From NCBI GenBank assembly GCA_029959195.1, contig CP114127.1:1550001-1614000 (forward strand): 64,000 nt of DNA. The letters run 5' to 3'. The stretch comes from Dictyophora rubrovolvata. Taxonomy: Eukaryota > Basidiomycota > Agaricomycetes > Phallales > Phallaceae. The position numbers and the translations under genes were made by a program. How positions within the stretch are numbered: the stretch's first letter is position 1; each line of letters opens with the position of its first letter. Positions 37,100 through 48,804 of this stretch are shown here, one piece after another. Under the pieces are notes generated by a model. The model saw nothing but the letters and a program-made list of their open reading frames with translations. It was not told the DNA's origin and ran no database searches.

Positions 37100-37225
37100 C
37101 ACTACAGCGGCGCAAAAATGCAAGATAGAACTCCTTGGGTGAAGGGATATGGAGAGTAATGTTTTAAATAGGCATTGACAGGATATCGACGGCAGTGGGA
37201 CTCGCTGCAGTTTTCCTCTTGCCAT

Positions 37226-37869
37226 CCTTACGGAAGCTCTTCATCAACTCAATACGCCAAACTCAATAGACGATTGTTGCTCTGGCACGTTCGCACGTCG
37301 TATACGCCCAACTGAAGTGCAGGTTATTTTTCATTTAACCTGTAATTACCCAATCACAACATTCCACTCCACATCGCTTAAGATTAAATGCCAATAACTG
37401 AATGGGAAACTGAATTAGGGTCACCCTCCTCAGTTAAGCGTGTATTTAGGTTTAACTTCTCAAACCTTTACCATGTGGATGTCCTTCCAGAAAACTGCTC
37501 CATAAGCGGCTTCCAAACAAACCTTGAGCTTAGTTTTGAACGAGGCCTCGAGAAACGCTTGTACCCGCGCACACTGAATAGCTTTGAATCTTTGATTGTT
37601 TCGAATTTCCGGCTATTTCCTGTTGGTGATCCTAACGCGCACGCACTCTCACGCTACAGTTCCTATCTCTCCAATTTGTTGAATAGTTCGACTTGCTTCA
37701 TATCAAATTGAAGGAATTCCGATTCTATCAAGATACGACCATTTAAATATGGCCTCAAAGTGGTAGGAGTTAGGAACCGCGCTACGGAATATTGTTACAT
37801 GGCTGTGCCTAGCTTTATATTGAACTTTCCCGTGCAGATTGCTGACAATAATACCGACAGAAATTTCTG
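37226..37869. other. Intergenic
   Basis: Upstream sequence near 37260-37310 resembles that of DUF4430 copy 1 (near 32745), showing the duplication includes promoter DNA. A 107-codon ORF at 37388 has no supporting features. Confidence 0.4.
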
Positions 37870-38270
37870 GTCACAGTTGACACCCTCGTGTGTGTAGTGT
37901 GATTCCAAGTAGTCTCTGAGGGCTGGGCCCTATGTTTTGAGACTTTTACTTTCGGTGTTTGCATGTTAGCGCGCTCGATCTGTATTTATATCCTTTCCTT
38001 CCCCTAATAAGATGTTACATTTCCTTGCTCTCGCGCTCATCCGTTTGCACTTGTGCTTGTGCTGTTTTGTTGAAAATGGGTTTATGCATTGTTCCCCGGT
38101 TTCTCTCGGGCTGCGCCTGTCCTTCTTGCTTGCTTTCTCTCTCTTGGTTTTGGCTCTTCGAACGTTCCGTAAGGTTTTTCGAAGCGTTTTGTTTTGTTCA
38201 CGTATTTAAAAAGCAGCTTCATTGCATCCGGTCATGCCGGAAGTGTCTTCTTCGGTATGATATAATGCCG
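37870..38270 (-). mobile_element. Second LINE 3' fragment
   Basis: On the minus strand it encodes AMKLLFKYVNKTKRFEKPYG, matching ATKVLFEYINKTCRF of the fragment at 36.1 kb. Its 3' flank carries GAGGGCTGGGCCCTATGT, close to GGGGGCTGAGCCCTATGT in the other copy. Same orientation, 5'-truncated, more diverged. Confidence 0.68.
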
Positions 38271-39120
38271 GTAGTGCTGCTGGATTTTGAGGCGATACTA
38301 GTCGTACCTCGGACAAGGCGGCACCCTTAACAGTCGTTATAAATGATGTGCCAATGAATAAATTTGATCGGTGACACGGCAAAAGTATCCCTGGTGGCAC
38401 TGCGTAGATATTTCGGGGAGCCCCGCAGTCTTTTATGATACCAGCGTTCAAACTCAGGCCTTTCTTCTCCAATTTGAATATATATGCCATCTGAAGTACA
38501 AATCATAAGCCTCCCTCAATGTTTAAAACGTAGATGCACATATTCATATACAGGAAAATTTCCTCAGTTAAGGGGTAGGAGGGCCGAAATACTAGGGAAA
38601 AAAGTTACCGGAGCCCCTTGGCCATCAGCAGCCTCGGCCTCAATCCCGATCCAAATATGTCCCTCATTCTTATTTGCCCAACGAATTCGAAATATAATGT
38701 ATTTCTTTCTTTAAAAGCGCTGACAGAGCAATAAGTACATAGCCTGAAGTATTGAGTGTAAGTTAATTAGTCTACAGGTGTGTAAGTACGTTATGTTATT
38801 GTATCGATATGGTTTTCTCACCTCTTCCCTAGTGGTCGGTAACGACGACTAGGGGAGAGGTGACGCGCTTGTACTACGCGTATAGGGCGTGATACTGGCG
38901 CTTAGTACGCCGGATTCTAACATTGAGCGGTCCGCAGTTATGTGATTTGCTGGATAAATTAGGATTATGTATCTCCGATCGCTAGGGCAAGGCTGAACGT
39001 GAAGGGGCATGAGTCTAACCCTTCGTCCATATAAAAGCGGGTCTACCGGTCTGGAAAATTTACCTCACATTCCTCACTACTTAGTCTCACATCATTTGAC
39101 ACCTATACGGGTTAAAGAGA
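38271..39120. other. Intergenic upstream of peroxygenase copy 2
   Basis: It holds the hairpin at 38818 and a TATA box TATAAAAG at 39030-39037, about 85 bases from the peroxygenase start. No gene is seen. Confidence 0.5.
38818..38863. repeat. Near-perfect 46-nt hairpin with GTAA tetraloop
   Basis: TCACCTCTTCCCTAGT pairs with ACTAGGGGAGAGGTGA (one G-T wobble). Inside, GTCG pairs with CGAC around a central GTAA, a GNRA-type loop in RNA. Just downstream, 38864-38921 has repeated GCGCTT and GTACTA/AGTACG words. Function unknown. Confidence 0.8.
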
Positions 39121-40475
39121 ATGATAATCATAAAATCTGCACTAGTATTATCTCTTGTCATTCCTTTCACACTTGCCCACCCGGGGCACTACAAGTCTCT
39201 TTTTAGACTCGGAAAAAACATCGTCGACGATTTTATGGTCAGAAAACATATCGCAAATATCCCTAATCCTCCCGGTCCTTTAAAGGATGACTCTATGAAG
39301 ATGGTCAATGACCCTATACACCCCTACATCCCTCCTGGACCCACTGATGTTCGTGGACCATGTCCCGGATTAAACACCCTTGCTAACCATAATGTACGTA
39401 CCTTTATGCGTTCCTCTTACGGCCCGTTTGAATCGCATTTGGTAGTACCTTCCTAGGTCCGGCGTTGCCAGACCAGACCAGCTTATAACGGCCGTCATGG
39501 AAGGTTTGGCGATCTTTGACGTTCTCTCACACATTAACTGAGAGTAGTGAACTAGGGTACAACTTGGGAAATGATTTTGCAAAATTTTTGGTCTACCAAG
39601 CACACTTGTTGAACGGGAATCCTTTGACGAATCTCATGAGTATCGGAGGAAAAACTTCGCAAACCGGCCCCGATCCTCCGAAACCTGCTTCGGTAGGAGG
39701 TCTGTCCCACCATGGAACTTTCGAAGGTGTTTGATACCATTATATTATTGGCATTGTGCGTTATGACTCATATTATAAAAAGGCGACACGAGCATGACTC
39801 GTGTTGACGCTTTCTTTGGGAACCAAGTAAAGTTCAACGAAGACCTTTTCGACAAAGTATGACATATTCACCTGATAAAGAATTATTCAAGGTTAATCAC
39901 TCATCCGCCAGTTTACTTCATTTTCTCAAAAATATGGAGTTAACGGTACATACGACATGAACGTAGCTGCCGAGCTTCGCCACCAGCGTCTTCAAGATTC
40001 CATTCAAACCAACCCCCAACTCACCTTTGTCGCTCCACGTATATTATCCGCCTATTCAGAAGCTGTTTTCCCCACAATATTTTTCGTGGACGGCCGTCTT
40101 AACAATGGACAACTCAAACTCGAGGTGGCTCGATCTTTCTTTGACAAAAATATGATGCCAGCAGGATTCCATCGTCAACCAGCCCCGGTCAGCTTTCCAA
40201 CCGTAACGCCCCTTATTCAACAGGTCTTTGACAGGCATCCTTTCACTCCGGGTGTCAATGATGGCGCTAACAATTTCACCTCAAAGCCCGACACTCCCGA
40301 TTTGTTTGACTTTTGTGGAATTTATGAAGATATCGTCTCCCGCGTTTTGAAAATACAGTATCCTAACCCTACTGGTCAGCTCAGAGCTAGTCTCAATACT
40401 AATTTGGACTTTTTCTACTCTGCGGTGAAAGGGCACAATTGCACTCAAGTCTTTCCCTTTGGAACTAGTAAATAA
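39121..40475 (+). CDS. Unspecific peroxygenase (UPO), haem-thiolate, copy 2
   Basis: Signal peptide MIIIKSALVLSLVIPFTLAH. Motifs: PCPGLNTLANHN with the haem Cys, RSGVARPDQLITAVMEG, LMSIGGKTSQTGPDPPKP, FEGDTSMTRVDAFFGNQ (EGD), RILSAYSEAVFPTIFFVDGR (Arg and Glu), and the end LRASLNTNLDFFYSAVKG ... CTQVFPFGTSK. Exon structure matches copy 1, including an intron before FTSFSQKYGVNGTYD (39858-39911). It is complete and likely functional. The DUF4430 copy 2 lies upstream on the other strand. Confidence 0.93.
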
Positions 40476-41857
40476 AGTCCCGGCCACAGAACCCGGAGTT
40501 ATCTACCATTCGTTTCTGGTCACAATCTCGAGTTTTGATATTTTGTTAGCGTATATTATTTGTCGTGTCTGATATTGAATTACGCCTTGAAATTACGCTT
40601 ATGGCCTGCCTCTTAGTGTTCTACTTAGGTATCCTCGGGGACTTTCTAGAACACACGCACGGTGCGACTTACGTTTACACTAAGGCATCTGAAGGTCTGC
40701 GTATCTAACGCGTACAACCAAAATTTTGACGCTGTAACGCACTGGGAAAATGATCACACTCAAGGTTGATTAATCACCCCTTCTGTTACGAGCAAGCACA
40801 AATCGTTCGAGCATGCCTTAAAAATCATGCTTGTCAATGGGCGGGATATGCATTGGCAACAAACGAAAACGTAAAAGAGACATTTTAATGACTTGATTGG
40901 TTTACCAGTTTTTTGTTGGCCAAGTTGTAGTCGTAATATTGCAGAGTAAGGAATATGTCGACTAACTCGACACTTCCGCCGACCGCCACAATGTTGAGCA
41001 GTTGAATTCCTTTATTTTTTTGGTGACTGCATGTTCGGTTATAAGCCTGAGCTCTAAGATAGAATTCTCTCTCTCAATTCGATTAAAAGCCCCAAGGTAT
41101 TAGCAGATCGAAAGTGGAAGGGAAAAGAATATGTAATAACTATTTTGACGTCTTCTTACATATCTTGTATACCTTGACTGCTGACTCAGAACCCAAATCA
41201 GTTGGACTCAAGTGTAGTTACGTACATGTGAATGTTCAAGAAGCTTGGAGGTGTATTTTTTTTACCCGAGATATGTAGGTAATGGTATTGAACTAAACGA
41301 CGCGTCCCACGCTGCCCAAGTTTGGCGTGTGTAAATGCTTCTTCTCCTGGAGCTTTTTTAGCGGTCCGGGTATCTGGACTGAGTATCATTCAAGAACTTC
41401 ACTATCTTCATAGCTTGGCGGCTAACAGTTTTTTGCGTCACTAGACCGTGTTTGTGTGACAACATGTCATGTCATGTCAGGCTTGTACTTAATGCCGCTG
41501 ACGCAACATGAATAGGCCAAGCCACATCAACATGGCTTTTGTCCAGCCCTGCCCGAGTTTGTTTAGTTCGAAATATAATCCGAAGAATGGCGAAACGAAA
41601 ATAATTTCGCTTCACCCTCAGCCGTGGCATACCTGGAGATACACGGTCGGACTTGCCCTTAATAGGAGTTGAAGAAAAAAATTGCTCCACGCGCTGTCGT
41701 AAATGTGTTTGGAGTCTTACTCATGTTTGAAAACTCATGTTTCTTGCGCCCCTTGATTGTTGAATTCAGCGAGTGCCCGTAGTATAAAACGTTAGATTGG
41801 TTATATTGATCGCTCGTGGGCTCTTTACAGAGTGACAACAGGTAACAACCAGCCATC
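40476..41857. other. Intergenic, 1.4 kb
   Basis: Only short unsupported ORFs are seen, such as 41198-41389 (-). AGTATAAAACG near 41780 may be a TATA box for the P450, about 80 bases from its start. Confidence 0.45.
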
Positions 41858-44350
41858 ATGAGTTCAATCTCCATCTTGGTATCTGGTGTTCTCGTCCTTT
41901 CAATTGTTCGTATTCTCTATGGGCTTTTCCGGCGGCGTGTTATTGATAAACTTCCTGGACCCCCACCAACATCATGGTTAACCGGTTCGTTGATTGTTTT
42001 CAGTTTCATCATGATGTTGTACTAACAAAGACAAAAAAAGGCAACTTACCCGCTATGTACCGTGCAGACGAAATGACCGAACCGCATTTCGAATGGACGG
42101 AAAAGTATGGATCTGTACTTAGGTTACATGAAGAATTCAATGTAAGTCGACAGCTGTCCTCCTGATTAGCGTAGTTCACCCACATATATTTGGCAGAGAA
42201 AAACTCTATTCTTATCTGACCCTAAGGTTTTGGACTATTTGGCACTTTTTAGGTCATCGTCCCGTAAAGTTGACGCGTAACCTTGCAGGCTTTGCAGTAC
42301 ATCTTGAACACTTCGGGATACAATTTCCACAAAACCGGTGCAAGACGATCACACTTGATGATGCTTCTCGGTAAAGGGCTCGTTTGGGCTGATGGTATCA
42401 ATTAATTTTAATGGGACTTCGACCGCGCTCTCATCATATTCATATTCAATATAGGAGCTCAACACACCCGACAGAGGAGAATTATGACCCCTGCCTTCTC
42501 ATTCAATACGCTTAGACATTTCATCCCGATGTTCACTTATAAAGCACAGCTGGTATATCATTGCTAATCGTAGTTTATTTTCGCGTGTGTTAACAAGCAG
42601 AATAGACAGTGAACAAAATCAAGCAGCAAATCGAGTCGACGAAAGAAACTAATCCTAACGTCGTAAATATCGTACCATGGCTCTCCCGTCTCGCTCTTGA
42701 CGTCATTGGGACCGGTTTGTTTTATCCTTTCATTTCGTTCATATATAATTTATATCACTTATTCACAGCTGCTGCTGCGTACGAGTTTGAGGCAATAGAA
42801 GGTGGACAAAGCAACAGGCTAGCCAAAATTTATGGTGACTTATCGTACTTTGCATTTCTTTTTTTTCTCATCGCGACAGCTACAATTGAACAACTCAATA
42901 TTTTTGGTGACACAGGGTTTCCGCGTTCTTTAAACGTCCCGATATCGATTTAGTCATTAGCTACGTCATGGGCAACGTTCCAGGATTTTTGCAAAAGCTC
43001 TTGAGGCGCTTACCAACCAAAAGCTCGAAGAGGCTTAGACCCTACTTATCAGCTGTCACCGCGGTTGCTCAAGAGGTCGTCGATCAACAGACAGCTCTAT
43101 ACGTTGATGGTAAAGAAGGCTCGAAAGATCTTATGAGCGTGCTGGGTAATGTTGTTGTTCTTGTAATTTGATCGTGCAGGACTTACCTTTTATTAGTTAA
43201 GGCCAATCTGTCTGAAGATCCCAAAACGAAGATAACGAATGAGGAAGTCCTTTCACAGTTGACGTGAGCCTCTTGAACGTAATTCTCAACATTTTGATTT
43301 AATTGATTTAGAACATTTTTCTTCGCGGGACATGAAACCACCGCTTTCACCATATCCTGGGCCCTGTACGAACTCGCGCGACACCCCGAATACCAAAACA
43401 AAGTTAGAGAAGAAATCAAGGCAACCCGAATACGTCTTGCGGAAAGAGCTGATAGGGAATTGACTATCTCAGATTTGGATTCAATGCGGTATCTTCCCGC
43501 TCTGATGAAGGTATTTAGTCCACAAAAAACTACCAAGCCGAAGTGTTAATTCTGACAATAAATTTGAAAGGAAACTTTACGATTATATCCCATAGTGTCC
43601 GGTATTTTTCGAGAAGCTTCCCGAGATGATATTGTTCCCTTGTCACATCCCGTAACACTCAGTACCGGAGAGACTATTACCAGTCTCCCGGTTGAACGTG
43701 GACGACAGGTCTTTATGTCATTTATTGCATACAACAGGTGCGGCTCTAACGAGTGACTGAACCCCCGGCTACAAGACTGATAAAGACCTTATTCATCAGA
43801 CATAAATCCGTGTGGGGTGAGGACGCCGACGTATGGCGACCCGAAAGGTTCTTGGAAGACGGTCAAAAAAAGCAACAAATCAGTCTTGGTGTCATGAACA
43901 ATTTGTAAGCCACTACTTACGACATAAAAAGAACGTAAGTGAGACCAATTTGCTGCAGGCTCACATTCGGTAGCGGGGTTAGAAACTGTATTGGGTATGT
44001 TCATTGTGGAAGCTTTTTGATATCCTTGCTTGAACTTTTACAGATGGCGCTTCGCGTGAGATGAAAAATTTCCTTCCCCAATCTCGAGACGCTTTGGTAT
44101 GCTGACAGTTTTATACAGGGTATTGGAAATGCAAACTGTCTTGTTCGAACTGTTGGAGAACTTTGAGTTCTCGCCTCCACCTGGCAACGTCGAAATCCTT
44201 AGAGTCAACGTTGGTGTTATGGAGCCTATGTAAAGTTTTCTTTTATTCTCAATCGTTGATAGTTGCATCTGACGATACTTGGATAGGGTGAAAGGGTCAA
44301 AGACTGGACAAATCGAACTTCCGTTAACTGTTACTCCCTCGCAAGCCTGA
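41858..44350 (+). CDS. Cytochrome P450 monooxygenase
   Basis: An N-terminal membrane anchor MSSISILVSGVLVLSIVRIL is followed by the proline hinge LPGPPPTSWLTG. Next are SDPKALQYILNTSGYNFHK (across an intron with donor GTTTTG at about 42227), and the I-helix FFAGHETTAFTISW. The ExxR is in KETLRLYP, then WRPERFLED, and the haem-binding loop FGSGVRNCIGWRFA, with the Cys ligand split from the Trp by a GTATGT intron. It ends SKTGQIELPLTVTPSQA at 44350. All signature residues are present. It has many short introns and is probably ER-bound. The substrate cannot be read from sequence. Confidence 0.92.
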
Positions 44351-45633
44351 TTACAACCCGAATCCTGCTACTACCTGGTATTTTTTCAGAGTCTTTCTAT
44401 TATGTGACATGCCGTCTTTATCATTCCAGTTGAATTTACGAATAAAAGTTGTTTTCCTTCTCAGCACACCTTTGCCTTTCCTTATCTAATCGTTCCGGAA
44501 ACTAGCCTGACCATTTCCAAAAGAGTGCCTTGTTGTGCCAGAGATCATCAAAACACCTGCTGGCACCATAAGGATGTCTTTGATCTGAACGCCCCATTTT
44601 TGTCTTTTGATCTCACGGTGACACCCATATCTCCTGCGTTTCTATCTAGAATTGCAACATTGGCTTTCCGTTTGTATTGTTCCTTGCTTTAATTTTCGCT
44701 ATGCAACGACTTCTCCTACCGACATCAAGCGTTTCTCTTATGTTCTTTACCCTTTACGGTCCGGATACGGACTTAGTAAAGTCAGAATTTAAAGTCGCTT
44801 TGAACTTCTTGAGACTTTAGGCTTTATTGAAGGCATATATAATCATCTTACTCGCCCTGGCCCCTTACGGCCGTTTGACAAACAAAAGCTATTTTATTTC
44901 ACTTTCAGGCTACTTATACACATCATATTATCTCACATGATTTCCCTTCTGCCCGAAGATAAGCTGGTTCGAAACTACTAAACGAAAATTTTAAATCTCA
45001 TGCCAAAAGGATAAAACAGTATTCCTGCAAGACAATTTAAACCTGGTGTGACATGTGACAGAACTCATGTATATCTCCAATTAAAAATTCCGTACAGCCT
45101 TGATACGGAAACGTGCGGTATCGTAGAGGAGTTTGGATTCTGAACAAAATAAGGTACGGATACACTATTGAGGACTACTGTAAAAACCCGTATTGTATTC
45201 CCACCGGTACGGTGCTGACACTTAATACTGTCGAACAATACCACTTTGAACTTAAATAATTGTGAAAGGGAAGACAGATCAATAGCCAATTCAATCTTAG
45301 GGGGGTAGCTATGTATCACGTCGGCTCGTGTAAAAGAATTCCACTTTTATTTATGTATGTAATAAATTGGGGGCGAATTTACCTTATCAGATTATACGTA
45401 AATCAGGACGGGAAACAAATCGAAGCCGAAAAGTGTCTTAGAGATTATATGATAGCCATAACAGACTTTTTTTTTTCGATATCGGCCATCTCTACCAAAT
45501 AGCGGTCAGAACCTCCGGCACATTTGGCAAGATCCTTGAAACCATGGTCAGGCTCTTGAAATTGTACTTTGGAACCCGCCAGTGCGCCATCTCGAACTGA
45601 CAGGGTTACCTTTGTAAAATCGGCTACGCATAC
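44351..45633. other. Intergenic, 1.3 kb
   Basis: No supported gene. TACGG/CCGTA words recur between 45090 and 45215 (CCGTAC, GATACGGA, GGTACGGATAC, CGGTACGGTG), perhaps the remains of a small repeat element. Confidence 0.4.
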
Positions 45634-47445
45634 CTATCGCATCCACAAAGACACCCCCCTCTCTCTCGCCACTTTATTAGCCTCCTTGGCCAGCTCCGAA
45701 TTTTTCTCCAACATCCTCAAACCCACAATGTCTACATTTTTCCATTTAGTAGTGCGCAGCGCTATCACAAAAGCATGCGGATCAATCAACATAGGGTCAC
45801 TAATTTTTATACGCCGCCGTCCAAAGTTATGGTCATGTGTGTCGGGCTCGAATCGCAAGAGAGTAAGCACCGTTGCTATCGGCCCGTCGATTTCGAGGAT
45901 ATATAGTTTGGGCATCTGGTGAATTGTTTCGTCAATAGCGAGTTCTTCTTCTCCGGAACGGGTAAAGACGTTGGATTGAAGCGTGAGACTTGTTAGGTTT
46001 GGTCCGAAATCAAGAAGCCAGGAGGTGAGTTCCTTGTTGCTAATTCCTCTGATGGACTTGAGCGCGACCGTATGTAAAGTGTCTTGAGAGGACGCAGTCA
46101 TGGCGCGCAGCTGAGCCATGGAAATAAATCCACTTTCAAATGCGATCCGATCTAGTGCACATTGTGCAGGTGCGAATTCATATCCATCTTCAGCAAAGGG
46201 TTGTCCAATTTTATACACCGTAACCTGCCGAAGTTTCGGCCAATGCGCAAAACATTTCGTCAATTGCGCCGCATTGAGGTATGTTTGTTTTTCAGAATCA
46301 TCATTATCGACCCCTGAAGTGTTCATTGACAGCTGGGTGAAATTTCGAAGTTCGGTCATCTTGCAAAATGATTCAACAAACTCCCCGACTAATGCAGCGC
46401 TGACGTCTCCCACCGACAATGTCCTCATATTCAGCGCAGTTTTCAATATTGTCAGTGCATTGTCACGAAGCTGGGCATCGGGTCTTCCATTTGTAAAGCA
46501 GAAAGGTGAAAATCGTTTGATATAGCTTCCCCACATGGGACTACCCTCCAATGCCGCTGCAAGTCGTCCAATATCCGGCTTCTTTTGCGCGTAACTGTCG
46601 AAATCTTTATAAACGATACACAACGCAGTTTTCCACCACGAGCGGCAAACCAGACTCATAGAGACCAGCCCTTTTCGCCAGTTCTCATGGTAGCCGCCAT
46701 CGCGTGCTAGAATGGAGAAGATTTTATACAGAATTTCCAGGGGAGGTTGAGTGAAGAGGGGACGCTTTTCAGATGGTGGTAAGATTCGAAATCCGTGTGT
46801 CGGCGGGCCCATTCGCGGAAAATCGGCACATGCAATTCCGGAGGGGTTGTTTGGCTTTAGATCGCGCCGCAGTCCGACAGGTTGCGTGGCCAGGAGAAGA
46901 AAGCAAGATGGTGAATGCACCGTTGCATGTTTCGCATATTCGTATAACACCCTGTGAGTTTCTGGGATCTGTACATGCCCAGTCGTTGCTGTTTCTGCAG
47001 CCGCTTGATATCTAATCTCTGCGCTAGACCATGTTGCATTACTCAGGTCGACGAGCTCGAGAATGAGGGTATAGAGGGGTAAACCATCTTTAGACAGAGC
47101 ATGATCATCAATGACCCCCTCTTTGTCTTCCTGAGGTTCTATCTCAGCAAGCCTTCCTGCGACTAACGTGAGCTTGCCAGCCGGGCGACGTGCTTGGATC
47201 TCCTGCTAAAGTAATCAAGAGATGCATCCTAAATATTCCAAAGATATAATTACCGCTTTCGCAAACTCATCATCGTATCCAGTCTTCTTAGCAATCACAA
47301 CAACACGAACTCCAGAATAGTATACTTCTGCGCCCTTCTCGAGCGTGCAGTGGATGGTAAAGAGATAGGTGTTGTGGCTCGGCTTAGGACCATCATAATG
47401 GTAGTGAAAAGCAAAACATGATGAGATCCCTGAGCGGTCTGTCAT
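45634..47445 (-). CDS. F-box protein with novel N-terminal domain and LRR-like region
   Basis: Exon 1 (47445-about 47254) starts MTDRSGISSCFAFHYHYDGP. An intron (GTAATT...AGCAG) leads to one long open exon to 45634. The N-terminal ~175 residues (GKLTLVAGRLAEIEP ... LYTLILELVDLS ... VLYEYAKHATVHSPSCFLLL) resemble no family I know. From about 46775 an F-box reads PPLEILYKIFSILARDGGYH ... LVSMSLVCRSW, then repeats with leucine spacing such as LTSLTLQSNVF and LYILEIDGPIATVLTLL. F-box proteins pick targets for SCF ubiquitin ligases. The reading frame is continuous from the N-terminal part into the F-box, so the fusion is real unless the assembly is wrong. Confidence 0.8.
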
Positions 47446-48804
47446 TCTACGGATTCCAGGCAGAAGTGTACAGTGGGAAACAGATAGATGAGTAGCCGCT
47501 CAGCTCTGCGAGGTGATCTCCCTTATGTAGGAGCGCGCGTTTGATCAGTGCCTTCCGCGATACAAGTCAGCGCGGCAGCAGCCGTGGCAATTGCAGTATC
47601 CAATCTGGCCCGGGGGTTATCGCATCCTCAAGCATCGCTATTAGTTTTCTGAACCATCATGCATTCACTGGAAACAACATCACATCATGTTGTTCCTCTT
47701 CAAGGTTACGGCCATTCTTCGAGCGTATGGCTTTTCGTTGCTCAAAAAAATGACATTTCATCTGCGCATTTGCATGAACGTTCTTTTTGGAGAGGTATGC
47801 AGTACAAAGTAGCCCCGCTGTAATGTTTGTCAGTGTCATAATAGGTTTTGCAGATTGACTTGTTTTCACTTACGGAGCTTTGAGATTGATATCTGTTTTG
47901 TTTTGTTACAGTTACGTGTATAACATCACAAAAAATAAAACTTGGACGCTTGCAGCAGACGCCCAGATGTCACATCATCTCACACGTGATCTTTAGGACT
48001 TTCATGTTTTTGGTTTGAAATCTCAAAGTCATTGTAGCACGCTGCATGCTGGAAGCAGGTTCTGGAGATTGGACTTAAAACACAAGATTATACATATGGA
48101 CATAAACTAGTGCTGAATGCGGACGCCCTCGTAGGCCGCGTATACTCAACTCACTTAGACTCCCATAGAATTCGATCATGTCATTGCCACAAGTTTAAGT
48201 CTCGCGAAGTTCAAAGATCGGGATGAGGGGGGCTGTAAGGTATCTCTTAGTTCGATGGATTGAGGACGATGTCCAAAATGGGATGGCTTCAAGGATTATT
48301 AGGAAATTATGGCGACCTCGGTATTATTATATGGGGGCTATTACAGGATATAAGATAGACGATACAAAGAAATGCCAATGAGGATGATTTTGCAGAATGC
48401 TTTTTAACAATACAAATTGAGAAAAATGACGACCGCGAGGCTCCGGGCCTAAGCAGCAGCTTGGAAGAAGCGCAATTACAAGTGATTTAAGTGAGGAAGC
48501 TCAGGGTAAAAAAAAAAAAAGTGGGAATAGATGGTGATGTCTAATTTTGAATTAGTTTTGAGGCATGCAGTTGAATGAATGAATGAAGGAGAAAGAACAG
48601 AAAAGACGGCATCAGCGTGAACGATTAAGGGGAATGGTAGGATGAACGAGCGGAAATTAAGAATGGAAAAAAGAATGGAAAGGATAAAAAGGAGAGAAAG
48701 ATATGCATAGGATTAAACAATAGGTACAAGATACTCTCTTTATTGAGAAATTTTTGTTATTGGACCGTTAGTCCGCTTAACCCAATTCCAACCCATTACC
48801 TACT
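47446..48804. other. Intergenic, 1.36 kb
   Basis: No supported gene. A purine-rich stretch (48480-48700) has an A run near 48510 and GAATGAATGAATG near 48575, and precedes the stop of the next gene's 3' flank. Confidence 0.45.

Noticed and set aside
37388-37711. 107-codon ORF between DUF4430 copy 2 and LINE fragment
   Set aside because: Composition and lack of features suggest chance.
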